Under the pieces are notes generated by a model. That model saw only the letters and a program-made list of their open reading frames with translations. It did not search any database and was not told the origin of the DNA. DNA of 64,000 bases from Salmonirosea aquatica (GTDB taxonomy: Bacteria > Bacteroidota > Bacteroidia > Cytophagales > Spirosomataceae), in contig NZ_WHLY01000002.1 of the NCBI RefSeq assembly GCF_009296315.1, positions 5,554,501-5,618,500 on the forward strand, written 5' to 3'. The stretch's first letter is position 1. Each line of letters starts with the position of its first letter. Made by a program: the position numbers and the translations under genes. Positions 8,309 through 16,793 of this stretch are shown here, piece after piece.

Positions 8309-8533
8309 TTAGCCATTTACTCCCCTCAGTTTTCTGAAATCAAATTTCCACCCAATGACCGCCGATCCATAGGCCGAAATAGCGTTGGCATCCGTCAGGT
8401 TGGTACCTCCCAGTCGTAGCAGACTTTTCAAAGCCGGAATCCAGTAGCCTAGCTGAACTTTGTTTCCATACGCTTTATTCGGCGTAATGTTTTTGGGAAT
8501 ACTGACTACGTTGAAGTGATAGAAAACGGTTAG
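8309..8533 (-). pseudogene. C-terminal remnant of a TonB-dependent receptor
   Basis: A 74-codon open stretch ends at TAA 8309-8311. Its segment LGYWIPALKSLLRLGGTN, then LTDANAISAYGSA, matches the C-terminus of the intact receptor at 9305-12019. At DNA level 8354-8455 aligns without gaps to 9344-9445 (offset 990) with about seven mismatches, near 93% identity. Upstream of the block the fragment still reads like a receptor strand, but a TGA at 8534-8536 closes it; downstream its tail differs from the intact gene. It is therefore a decayed paralogue end or a displaced gene end, separated from the intact gene by the AT-rich pair at 8546-9233. Confidence 0.75.
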
Positions 8534-8545
8534 TCAAAGATCAGG

Positions 8546-8701
8546 CTACAACAGAAGCTGTGGCTGGTCTTTTTTGAATTTCTTTTTCAATGCCAACTTT
8601 CTCTTGGCAATAAACTCACTTAATTCTTTTTCCCTTTCTGGGGTTAGCGGCTTGCTGTCAATGACAAAATCAATGCCATCGGGTTCTTTGATATATCCCA
8701 T
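8546..8701 (-). CDS. Small basic protein, partner of GNAT-like gene
   Basis: This is a 51-residue ORF starting at ATG 8701, only 4 bp after the stop of the upstream gene at 8706. The sequence starts MGYIKEPDGIDFVIDSKPLT, continues with an acidic helix (PEREKELSEFI) and ends in a strongly basic helix rich in Lys. The short spacing and shared AT-rich composition indicate a two-gene operon with the GNAT-like protein. Small paired proteins of this sort are often antitoxins or toxin chaperones, but that role is inferred from gene arrangement, not from a recognised motif. Confidence 0.6.
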   Translation of the reverse strand: MGYIKEPDGIDFVIDSKPLTPEREKELSEFIAKRKLALKKKFKKDQPQLLL

Positions 8702-8705
8702 AATG

Positions 8706-9233
8706 CTAAGGCTTAAAATATTTTAGAACTAGTTTTTCGGCAGCTTTTGAATCGATAATCATCAAACCTCCCCCAATATGTAAGGCGCCGAGCGTGTTTG
8801 TATAATGTTCTATCAATTTCGTTTTTGATTCAAATGATACAAATCCTTCTCCACCCCTCTGAAAGGATAATTTACAAGCAAAAGCTACGAGATTACCAGG
8901 CACCCCTTCATATATTTTACCGTTGCCAAGGTTAAAAGGGGCGCTTTCCAAGAGAAACATATAGACGTGGTCGGGTTTGATGGTCAAACTAATCAGTCCC
9001 TGTATAATGTCGAGATTATCGACGATAGTCAGCTTATAGATTTCCCGGTCTAGTCTTCCAAACTCATATTTCCAATCGAACAACCATCCGGATTTCTTTG
9101 TGATGTTTTTCAAATCACTTTTTGTAAGAAGCGATACTTCAGTTCTGAAACTATCGCCACTGATCCGGTTAAGGATCGAATCGGTAAGTCTATCGATATT
9201 GATTTCAAATAAATAGGAGTTTGGTTTGGCCAT
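8706..9233 (-). CDS. GNAT-like acetyltransferase-fold protein
   Basis: I choose the ATG at 9233 (MAKPNSYLF); a TTG two codons upstream is less likely. In the 175-residue protein the C-terminal half (residues about 100-175) resembles a GNAT core: a strand with GNLVAFACKLSF, then a GGEGFVSFESK segment, a helix KLIEHYTNTLGA, and a final strand-helix LMIIDSKAAEKLVLKYF. Such proteins acetylate small molecules, proteins or charged tRNA. It is the first gene of a pair with the 51-residue basic protein. The module is AT-rich, has no GGTACC and lies between a receptor-gene end and its diverged copy, so horizontal gain is likely. A toxin role is speculative. Confidence 0.6.
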   Translation of the reverse strand: MAKPNSYLFEINIDRLTDSILNRISGDSFRTEVSLLTKSDLKNITKKSGWLFDWKYEFGRLDREIYKLTIVDNLDIIQGLISLTIKPDHVYMFLLESAPFNLGNGKIYEGVPGNLVAFACKLSFQRGGEGFVSFESKTKLIEHYTNTLGALHIGGGLMIIDSKAAEKLVLKYFKP

Positions 9234-9304
9234 ATTCAAAGGTACAAAATTCCATAGCTACGTGCCAGACATAAAATTCCCAAGTTATATTTTATAATCC
9301 AACG

Positions 9305-12019
9305 TTAAATCCCCACCAGCCACCCCACGTATATTACCCGCCCGATGGCCGCCGATCCATAGGCCGAAATGGCGTTGGCATTCGTCAGGTTGGTACCTCC
9401 CAGCCGCAGCAGACTTTTCAAAGCCGGAATCCGGTAGCCTAGCTGGGCGTCTAGGGTACCGTAGGCCGGGATGAAACCTTCGTCGAAGGGCATAAAGAAA
9501 GTGTAGCCCGTTTGGTAGCGATAGTTGAGGCTGTATATGAATTGTTTATAGGTACCATCAACCCCCACATTCACTTTGTGGGTAGGGGTGTTGAAGCCCA
9601 GGATCAGGCCGGGTACGTCGGCTTCGTTGATCTGCGACCAGGTGTAGTTGCTGTACAGATGGAGTTTTTTGGGCGTGTAGAAATCCGCGGCCAGCACCAC
9701 GCCCTGGGTCTGAACGGTCTGTTCAGCGTTGGCCCACACCTGAATCAGGCGGCCGCGGGTACGGTCGGTGGCGGGCTTGGTAAAATCACCGGATGCGGGA
9801 AAGGGGGTACCTTGCACAGCTAAGCCATCCTCCCGGCCGTAAAAACGGAGGGTACCTATGAAATCCTGATAGCGAGAGCGGTAATAGCTGGCATCAACGT
9901 AAAACCCTTTGAATAGTTGCGCCTTGTAGCCAATCTCCCAGGTATTGGCCTGCTCGGGCGACAGGTTTTTGATGGTTTGCGGTTTCAGATAATCAGGATT
10001 AGGCTGGCCATTAGGAAGCGTAGAAACGGCGTTGAGGCCCTGAAACCCTTTGTCGATATTTCCCATCACCAGTAGTGAGCCAAAATCGAGGTAGATGTAC
10101 TGGTCGAGTTGGGCGGGCTGGCGGTAAGCCTGGGCGTAGCTCAGCCTGATGTTATGCTCGCGGTTCTCGCCCAACGAAAGTACCCCCGACGCCCGGGGGG
10201 AGAAGCGGGTACCGAAGTTGCGGAAATTATCGACCCGTCCGGCAAAGGCGAGGCGCAGGCGATTATTGAGCAAATCCTGCCGGATTTGTCCGTATGCGCC
10301 ACCCTCGTAGTTGACGATCCGGTCGCGCAGTTGGACGTCGTTGGTACCCGGCGCGATGGGCGATTTATCGCCATCGGCCAGCAAGGTACCCGCCGAGCGC
10401 AGGCGGTGGGTACGGAACGATGCCCCGGCGACCACATGCGTCGAAGGGGTAAGTTGCCATTCTTTCTGGGTACTCAGATCGTAAAAACGTGCCGTGTTGG
10501 CAAAGGCCGCCCCGCGTACCGTCCGCGCACCGTTGATTTCGATGGTACCCACCCCGCTGACAATCTGCTGACGCAGATCATTGAACGCTTTACTACCGGC
10601 AGGCAACAGTACGCCGGAGGCAATCTGCGAAGCCAAAGCCTGCGCTTCAGCGATGCCCAATCCGCCTGGTACGGCTTGGCTGAGTTGGTAGGGCTGCGGG
10701 ACGTTACCGTCGGGATTGGCGGCGTAAATGCCGTCGAGGGTAGCGTTAGCGGGCAGACCGTTATCGCGGGCGGCTCCAAAAATTTGATTCCAAAGCGCAA
10801 AGTAATTCTGGCCGTAGGTCGGGTACTGCCCGCCGCCCGGTTTGGCGGGTGCCATCACGCTGCCCATGATGCCGTTGCCCAATGAACTCAGGTCATAGGC
10901 TTTGCCGCCATAATCATACACCGTATAGGCGCGTACGAACCAGTCTTTGCCCCGCAATTCGGCGCGGTGGAGGTCGTACTGCATGGCGCGCTGGGCGTAA
11001 CGACTGCTGCTCTGGAAAATGCCATTACTGAACGTATAGCGGTATTCGTACACGAACCTGGTACGTTCGTTGATTTTATAATGCAGGGCGGGATTGATCC
11101 GGATATTCCCGGCTTTGTAGCTATCGCCCCAAATCGTGAACAAATCACCCGGCGCTTTGGCCCATAGCAAATCGCGCTCGGCGTAACCGGGGGCGTAGAG
11201 GCGGTAGGGTTGATTGTTGTTTTTGGCGGTCAGTACCGTGTTGGTTACAGTGGTACCGATGTCGCCAAAACGGTTGACGGCATTCCAGCCCAGGGGCGAA
11301 CCCTCGGCGTTATTGGCCGGATCGGCGCCGGCCAGTCCACCCGAAGTGACGCGCTGGATGGCGGCGTCGCTGGATGCGATGAATTCATCGGCCGAGAAAT
11401 AATTGGCGTTGATCTTGAAAGCCAGTTTGTCGCCAATCGTTTTCGCGTAGCGTACCTGAAAATCTATCAAGTGACGGCTACCACCCCGCAGCGAGGCCGT
11501 CAGACCGGGCGTTTGGAAAGGGTCTTTCGAATGCATCAGGAGTACCCCATTGAGGGCATTGGAGCCGTACAGGGCCGAGTTGGCCCCGTGGACCACGTCC
11601 ACGCTTTCCAGATCCAAATCCGAGATGCCCACCCAGTTGCCGTAGTAGAGCGAAGCGGTAGGGGAGGTGACGTCGACATAATCGGCGAGTTGCACCACGC
11701 GCTCGGCTTTGTTGCTATTGAAGCCGCGCGTGCTGAAACTGGAAATGAGCCAGCTCGACTGGCTCACGTCGATGCCCTTGTATTTGGCCAAGCCGGAAAT
11801 CAAGTCTGTGGCCGCGTTGCGCTGTAATTCCACGGCACCGATATGCTCCACCGTGACGGGGCTTTCCATCACGCGCTCGGCGGTGCGGGAGGCGGCGACG
11901 GTAATCTGATTGAGGGTACCTCCATCCCGACTCGTTGCCGTAGTGTCGGTTTGGGCGTACGATAAAAAAGAAAGAAAAAGAAAAAGGACGGATAGGGTAC
12001 CGGCGTGACGAAAATGCAT
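9305..12019 (-). CDS. TonB-dependent outer-membrane receptor
   Basis: I take ATG 12019 as start because it directly precedes the signal peptide (MHFRHAGTLSVLF, ending SYAQ); a 16-codon longer version from 12067 is possible. The 904-residue protein has a plug domain at about 45-165, with a TonB-box-like TLNQITVAASR, the STRGF segment, and VHGANSALYGSNALNGV typical of receptor plugs, followed by a 22-strand-type barrel. There is no N-terminal carboxypeptidase-like domain, so it resembles siderophore or vitamin receptors more than SusC. No SusD partner is adjacent. A gene for a secreted GH43-like protein diverges upstream. Its 3' end is repeated at 8354-8455. Confidence 0.9.
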   Translation of the reverse strand: MHFRHAGTLSVLFLFLSFLSYAQTDTTATSRDGGTLNQITVAASRTAERVMESPVTVEHIGAVELQRNAATDLISGLAKYKGIDVSQSSWLISSFSTRGFNSNKAERVVQLADYVDVTSPTASLYYGNWVGISDLDLESVDVVHGANSALYGSNALNGVLLMHSKDPFQTPGLTASLRGGSRHLIDFQVRYAKTIGDKLAFKINANYFSADEFIASSDAAIQRVTSGGLAGADPANNAEGSPLGWNAVNRFGDIGTTVTNTVLTAKNNNQPYRLYAPGYAERDLLWAKAPGDLFTIWGDSYKAGNIRINPALHYKINERTRFVYEYRYTFSNGIFQSSSRYAQRAMQYDLHRAELRGKDWFVRAYTVYDYGGKAYDLSSLGNGIMGSVMAPAKPGGGQYPTYGQNYFALWNQIFGAARDNGLPANATLDGIYAANPDGNVPQPYQLSQAVPGGLGIAEAQALASQIASGVLLPAGSKAFNDLRQQIVSGVGTIEINGARTVRGAAFANTARFYDLSTQKEWQLTPSTHVVAGASFRTHRLRSAGTLLADGDKSPIAPGTNDVQLRDRIVNYEGGAYGQIRQDLLNNRLRLAFAGRVDNFRNFGTRFSPRASGVLSLGENREHNIRLSYAQAYRQPAQLDQYIYLDFGSLLVMGNIDKGFQGLNAVSTLPNGQPNPDYLKPQTIKNLSPEQANTWEIGYKAQLFKGFYVDASYYRSRYQDFIGTLRFYGREDGLAVQGTPFPASGDFTKPATDRTRGRLIQVWANAEQTVQTQGVVLAADFYTPKKLHLYSNYTWSQINEADVPGLILGFNTPTHKVNVGVDGTYKQFIYSLNYRYQTGYTFFMPFDEGFIPAYGTLDAQLGYRIPALKSLLRLGGTNLTNANAISAYGSAAIGRVIYVGWLVGI

Positions 12020-12043
12020 AGAATTGGGCTTTGATCCAGGGGC

Positions 12044-12079
12044 CAAAGATAGATACTGTTCCTTCATTTAGTACTTTTG
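12044..12079. promoter_or_regulatory. Divergent promoter -7 elements
   Basis: Between the divergent receptor and GH43-like genes lie two matches to the Bacteroidota -7 consensus TAnnTTTG: TATCTTTG on the minus strand at 12044-12051 (25 bp before the receptor start) and TACTTTTG on the plus strand at 12072-12079 (26 bp before the ATG at 12105). Clear -33 elements are not visible at the expected distance, so these are plausible but unproven promoters. Confidence 0.4.
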
Positions 12080-12104
12080 AACTACGTACCTATTTCTCGA
12101 CCCC

Positions 12105-13901
12105 ATGAAAAAGAACTTACTACAGGCGCTGATTCTGTTATTTCTGGCCACTTTTTGTCCGGTATCGTATACTTCGGCCCAAACGACCTATTGCAATCCC
12201 ATCAATCTGGATTACGGCTACACGCCCATCCCCAATTTCTCAGAGTGGGGGCGCCACCGCGCTACGGCTGATCCGGTGATCGTCAACTATAAGGGTACCT
12301 TCTTTCTGTTCAGCACCAATCAGTGGGGGTATTGGCATAGCAAGAATATGTCGGACTGGACGTTTCATTCCCGGCGCTTCCTCCGGCCGTGGAACGATGT
12401 GTATGATGAACTGTGCGCCCCCGCTGTGGGCATCGTGGGCGATACTATGCTGGTGTTCGGCTCTACATATACCGGCGAGTTCACGATCTGGATGAGTACC
12501 AATCCTGAAGCGAATGAGTGGAAACCCCTGGTGGAACGCTTCGGCATCGGCGGCTGGGACCCCGATTTTTTCACCGACACCGACGGGCGATTTTATATGT
12601 ACAACGGCTCAAGCAACCGCTACCCGCTCTATGGCATCGGACTCAACCGCCACACCATGGAACCCATCGGTACCCGCAAGGAAGTGTACCTGCTGGAATC
12701 GTGGCGCTACGGCTGGCAGCGGTTCGGTGAACACATGGACGATACCTTTCTGGATGGTTTCATGGAGGGCGCGCACATGACGAAGCATAACGGTAAGTAC
12801 TACCTGCAATACGGTGCGCCCGGCACCGAGTCGAGCGGCTATGCCGATGGCGTGGCAGTAGGTACCCATCCGTTGGGTCCATTCCAGAACCAGAGCGATC
12901 CGCTGAGCATGAAGCTGGGTGGTTTTGCGCGCGGGGCGGGGCATGGGTCTACGTTTCAGGACAATGACCAGAACTACTGGCACGTGTCGACCATCACGAT
13001 CAACCGGAAGAATAATTTTGAACGGCGGCTGGGGATCTGGCCGACGGGCTTTGATCAGGATGATGTCATGTGGTGTAATACGGCTTATGGGGATTATCCG
13101 CATTTTTTGCCTTACAATACCGGAGATATTTCTGCTGATAAAGACGGGCTGGAAGCCGCGCGGCGGACCGTCCGTACCACAACCACATTTACAGGGTGGA
13201 TGCTGCTGAATTTTAATAAACCCGTGCGGGCCTCGTCGGCCTTGGGAGGGTACCAGCCCAACCTGGCCGTGGACGAGGATATCAAGACCTATTGGAGTGC
13301 CAAATCCGGCGACAAGGGGGAGTGGTTCGAAACCGATTTGGGCGAACTATCGACCGTCAACGCCGTACAGATCAACTACGCCGACCAGGATGCTACCTCG
13401 TTGGGAAAAGTGACGGATCAGTACCATCAGTACATTCTTTATCATTCCAAAGACGGCAAAAAGTGGGAGGTACTTGTGGACAAATCGGCCAATAAAACGG
13501 ATGTACCTCACGACTACGTCGAACTTGCCAAATCCGTTTCGACCCGGTACCTTAAGCTGGAAAACGTTCACATGCCGCAGGGGAAGTTTGCGTTGAGTGG
13601 TTTTCGGGTATTTGGTAAGGGGGCCGGGCCGAAACCCGATGCGGTGAAGCAGTTCATGGTACTTCGCACCGAGAAAGACAAGCGCAGCGCCTGGATTCGC
13701 TGGTCGCCCGTGGATGCTGCTCAGGGATACACCATCCACTACGGCACGGCGCCCGATAAGCTCTACAACAATATCATGGTACTTACTCACAACGACTACT
13801 GGTTCAAGGCCATGGATTCCAAAGCTACCTACTACTATACCATCGAGGCCTTCAATGAGAACGGCATTTCGGAGCGGTTTCCGATTTTGAAAGTGGAGTA
13901 G
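12105..13901 (+). CDS. Secreted GH43-like protein with discoidin and Fn3 domains
   Basis: The 598-residue protein has a signal peptide (to about TSAQ). A five-bladed beta-propeller like glycoside hydrolase family 43 follows: ADPVIVNYKGTFFLF supplies the first Asp, GGWDPDFF the second and FMEGAHMTKHNGKYY the acidic Glu. From about residue 365 an F5/8 type C (discoidin) carbohydrate-binding domain follows (VRASSALGGYQPNLAVDED and YWSAKSGDKGEWFETDLG), then a fibronectin III domain from about 515. It probably acts on arabinan, xylan or a related polysaccharide outside the cell. It diverges from the TonB receptor, which could take up the products; that link is inferred. Confidence 0.8.
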   Translation: MKKNLLQALILLFLATFCPVSYTSAQTTYCNPINLDYGYTPIPNFSEWGRHRATADPVIVNYKGTFFLFSTNQWGYWHSKNMSDWTFHSRRFLRPWNDVYDELCAPAVGIVGDTMLVFGSTYTGEFTIWMSTNPEANEWKPLVERFGIGGWDPDFFTDTDGRFYMYNGSSNRYPLYGIGLNRHTMEPIGTRKEVYLLESWRYGWQRFGEHMDDTFLDGFMEGAHMTKHNGKYYLQYGAPGTESSGYADGVAVGTHPLGPFQNQSDPLSMKLGGFARGAGHGSTFQDNDQNYWHVSTITINRKNNFERRLGIWPTGFDQDDVMWCNTAYGDYPHFLPYNTGDISADKDGLEAARRTVRTTTTFTGWMLLNFNKPVRASSALGGYQPNLAVDEDIKTYWSAKSGDKGEWFETDLGELSTVNAVQINYADQDATSLGKVTDQYHQYILYHSKDGKKWEVLVDKSANKTDVPHDYVELAKSVSTRYLKLENVHMPQGKFALSGFRVFGKGAGPKPDAVKQFMVLRTEKDKRSAWIRWSPVDAAQGYTIHYGTAPDKLYNNIMVLTHNDYWFKAMDSKATYYYTIEAFNENGISERFPILKVE

Positions 13902-13978
13902 TAGGGGTAGCTTTGGAGAAATTTTGTTTGATCAGGGGACCTTTGCTGAAATGGTGTATAAACGTTAACCTGAAATTC

Positions 13979-14797
13979 TCAACACCCCCCACTTCGGAGT
14001 ATGGCATAAATTACATTGCCCGAAACGGATAAATTGAAGACCTTATCTCCGATTGCAGGAAGCAGCAGTTGCCAGGTTTTTCCTTGGTCTGAAGATCTGA
14101 AAATGCCGGTTGGATGACCACAAAACAGGTCTTCACCCACCTGAACAATGGAAGCAATGGAGAGACTTGCCGGCAAGCCAGCATCAATGGGCTGCCAGGT
14201 TTTGCCGCCATCGTAGGAGGTGCGCACTCGTCTGGTCTCCGACTCGGTATTATACGTGATCGCCGCGAATCCGCCTTTGATGCGTTCAACTGCGATGCCC
14301 ACACCGCCCTCACTAATTACCAAATCCCAGGTTTCACCCGCATCGGTCGACCGGATGATTCCCTTTTGGCTGGTCGCCAGAAGTACCCCGTTGGCCTCTA
14401 CCGATTTCATGGCCCCGCCTCCATCAAAGAGACGGTTCGTGCCTCCGAGCATTTCAGAAACAGTACTTATAAGACTCGCTTTTTGCCAATAAGGAGCCGT
14501 GGCATTGGATTGACTGTGATAGATCCCATTTTCGGTACTTATATAAAGCTCACTGTCTTTTTCAACGAAACCATTCCGCTCGATACCCTCTTCCTGCAAG
14601 TTCGCAGGCAGCCCGGCGCTGATGTCCTGCCAGGTCTGTCCGCCATCGGTAGATTTAAAAATGATGTTTGCAGCTACGGCCTTATCACTTTTTTGTGTTA
14701 GCTGACTATTGGGGAGAAGAGATGACTGGGTAAATTCTAACGTCTGATCCAGAACAGATGCGAATTGAAAAAGGAGCAAAAAAGCAAGGGTATTCAT
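13979..14797 (-). CDS. Secreted Asp-box (BNR) repeat protein
   Basis: I start at ATG 14797, directly before a hydrophobic leader; the reading frame extends upstream to 14866 without a signal-like sequence. The 272-residue product contains four Asp-box motifs of the S-x-D-x-G-x-T-W type (STDGGQTW, STDAGETW, SYDGGKTW, SSDQGKTW) spread along the chain, as in sialidase-like and Ycf48/photosystem-stability beta-propellers. There are too few blades for a complete sialidase and no catalytic Arg/Tyr set is evident, so a binding or scaffold role is more likely than an enzyme. It is convergent with the GH43-like gene. Confidence 0.7.
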   Translation of the reverse strand: MNTLAFLLLFQFASVLDQTLEFTQSSLLPNSQLTQKSDKAVAANIIFKSTDGGQTWQDISAGLPANLQEEGIERNGFVEKDSELYISTENGIYHSQSNATAPYWQKASLISTVSEMLGGTNRLFDGGGAMKSVEANGVLLATSQKGIIRSTDAGETWDLVISEGGVGIAVERIKGGFAAITYNTESETRRVRTSYDGGKTWQPIDAGLPASLSIASIVQVGEDLFCGHPTGIFRSSDQGKTWQLLLPAIGDKVFNLSVSGNVIYAILRSGGC

Positions 14798-15114
14798 GGC
14801 TAGATTTGGTTTGGTGAAACAATGCTGTAAAGCTATGGGACATCGGCTATACTGCCCGCCTTTCAATTGTAAAAAGATGTAAAGGGTATGTAAAACGTTG
14901 CAAAACCACCGAAAACTTTACCCATTCGCCATGAGTTGACTGCTGGATATATACAGTTTTGGATAAAGCCGTTTCAAGACGGGAGAGGACGATAACTTGT
15001 AGGTTACTTGTTACAGATTTGTGATAGGTAGAGAATCAACAGTTTCATTTGAAAATTGATTTTGAATATTGGAATTCAAATAATATGGCGAAAAACCTAT
15101 GTTTATAGTAGATT
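14798..15114. other. Intergenic stretch, no feature seen
   Basis: This 317-bp stretch separates the Asp-box protein from the AT-rich gene at 15115. I see no reading frame with protein character, no hairpin with a T-run and no repeat. Composition becomes clearly AT-rich towards the right, so the left edge of the AT-rich island probably falls here. Confidence 0.5.
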
Positions 15115-15846
15115 TTATTTGTTTACTTTTTCTATATATTTCCCTTTAAATTTTTCAAAATGAATTTTTATTCTTTCAATGGTATCATTTTTACAATAAG
15201 GATTACAATAACCATGCTTAAAACTATCAAATTTTGTAGAATTTTGAGTAATAATATTTCCATTTATATCAAAACAAAGTCCAAAAATATTAATTCCAAC
15301 ATACTTTGGTAAGTCTGTTTTTAAAATTCGTTGATATTGCGTTTCTACACTGAAAAGTGGAAATGGGTCAAAAGTAAATATTTCATTAATATTTTCAAGG
15401 TTCGGTAGATATTGTAAATGAATAGGGTTTATTGGTTGATTCATACATACTTGGATTAGTCCAATAAGCGGAAAACCATCGTTAACTAATCCTAGCGTTT
15501 GCGTTGAACCTAATGAATTTGAGTTCCTCCTAATATTATCATTGGTTGGTCTCACGACTTTTAGTTCATAAGCACTTGAATACTCAAAAAATATTCTCCC
15601 TTTACTAGAGGGAACTATTAATATGTCTATGTCGCCCGGTTTTTGATCCTTCTCAAATCCAAGTTCAGTTCTTAAAATTTCCTTTGCAATATAATACTTG
15701 TCAAAGTTTAATTCATTTGTTCTTGGTACGTTTGTGACCTCCCAAAAAAAATCAAGATTACCATAAGTGCAATTGGATTTTTCAATAATTAAGTCAATTA
15801 CTTGACTCTCTTCTAATCGTTTTTCAATATAATCTCCTGTTTCCAA
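15115..15846 (-). CDS. Putative PD-(D/E)XK nuclease-fold protein
   Basis: This 243-residue protein is AT-rich and starts at a TTG (15846), with no strong ribosome-binding site. The segment PGDIDILIVP followed about 20 residues later by AYELKVV fits the D...ExK core of PD-(D/E)XK nucleases, with an aromatic/hydrophobic strand between (RIFFEYSS). A Cys-containing ending (HGYCNPYCKND) may bind metal. No methyltransferase or helicase is adjacent. The nearest genes are a small membrane protein and a RES/Xre pair, so a defence or selfish role is possible. The fold assignment rests on short motifs only and is tentative. Confidence 0.5.
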   Translation of the reverse strand: METGDYIEKRLEESQVIDLIIEKSNCTYGNLDFFWEVTNVPRTNELNFDKYYIAKEILRTELGFEKDQKPGDIDILIVPSSKGRIFFEYSSAYELKVVRPTNDNIRRNSNSLGSTQTLGLVNDGFPLIGLIQVCMNQPINPIHLQYLPNLENINEIFTFDPFPLFSVETQYQRILKTDLPKYVGINIFGLCFDINGNIITQNSTKFDSFKHGYCNPYCKNDTIERIKIHFEKFKGKYIEKVNK

Positions 15847-16000
15847 TTCTTAAATAATAAGGTTTTAAAATTGCCATAAACGGACATGATTTGCTATTGA
15901 GTTGGTATTCTGTGCGCTGTCAACTTTATTTAAGTGTTTTTAATAAAACCTAGCTTCTTAACCAGCCGCTATTTCGACCAAATGATTTTATGCGCATATT

Positions 16001-16501
16001 TTAAATACTTAGAGCTTCAAAAAGTCCATAATATGACTCTTTCTGAATTCGTTCTTTCTCAGCTATTCGCTTAATAGGTTCTTTGCGAAGATGAAAAAGA
16101 ATGCCTTCTTTCCAGGCCGACCAAACTACATAGGGAATTCTATGCTTTCTAAACCACAAGTACTCTTCGGAGCAAAAATTTAGATAATCGACAATTAGTT
16201 TTTCATCCACTTCCAAAGTATTATCTACTATTTCATTTAGTCTCTCATTGAATTTTTCATCATATAAGTTGTTGAACTTTTCAAACAATTCTTTGAATAT
16301 CTTGTCCTCCTCAACTTTATATTGTCTTAATCCTGTTGATATTGATATAGTTGCAGCTAGGCAAGCCACAATAATTTCGATCTTCTGTCCGAAGATATAG
16401 TAAAAGCATATACCCAACCCCAGGCCTAATATATTAATTAGGTAAAGGTCCCAATGCCGGAGTCTGTAATGGATATTTTGTTTATTAATCTTGGTTTTCA
16501 T
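16001..16501 (-). CDS. Small membrane protein with cytoplasmic helical domain
   Basis: The 166-residue protein has two adjacent hydrophobic helices at about residues 18-55 (LYLINILGLGLGICFYYIF and IIVACLAATISIS) and then about 100 charged, helical residues that probably face the cytoplasm. No catalytic motif is recognised. Upstream of the nuclease-like gene on the same strand with a 154-bp gap, it shares the AT-rich, GGTACC-free character of the island. Two-helix membrane proteins with a soluble tail occur as effectors or sensors in defence modules, but nothing here proves that. Confidence 0.55.
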   Translation of the reverse strand: MKTKINKQNIHYRLRHWDLYLINILGLGLGICFYYIFGQKIEIIVACLAATISISTGLRQYKVEEDKIFKELFEKFNNLYDEKFNERLNEIVDNTLEVDEKLIVDYLNFCSEEYLWFRKHRIPYVVWSAWKEGILFHLRKEPIKRIAEKERIQKESYYGLFEALSI

Positions 16502-16702
16502 TTTATCCGAAATGATCTATTGAGACTAGTTACGCCCTATTCTCGAATATGCGAAAGTTTTGTTGTGACTTTTGTATTTATTTAAGCTATACTGATAATA
16601 TTTGGTATTTTACTGGTCGTTTATATGAACAAATATGAAAAGCTCCAAATAGCGTTTATATATTTCCTTACTTATGGGCTAAGCCACAACTTAGCCAAAG
16701 TA

Positions 16703-16744
16703 ACGTACCTACCCTGATACAGGTACGTACATACCTTCAAATAT
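16703..16744. repeat. Inverted repeat and shared island-edge 19-mer
   Basis: ACGTACCT (16703-16710) and AGGTACGT (16721-16728) form an 8-bp perfect inverted repeat. Directly overlapping is the 19-mer CGTACATACCTTCAAATAT (16726-16744), found again with one mismatch at 24215-24233. Both sites sit at the right-hand edge of an AT-rich island, so they may be remnants of a common boundary or recombination site. Confidence 0.35.
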
Positions 16745-16793
16745 CTATTCCTTAATAAATAGCTCCGCCAAGCCCATACGATTGGAAAAGTAC

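Noticed and set aside
9512-11827. Several open frames on the plus strand inside the TonB receptor
   Set aside because: They mirror the coding strand of a clear receptor gene and show no independent domain or start signal.
14830-16790. A displaced gene end flanking the 14.9-16.8 kb island, as in the two small islands
   Set aside because: Neither the Asp-box gene nor the RES gene end is repeated at the far edge.
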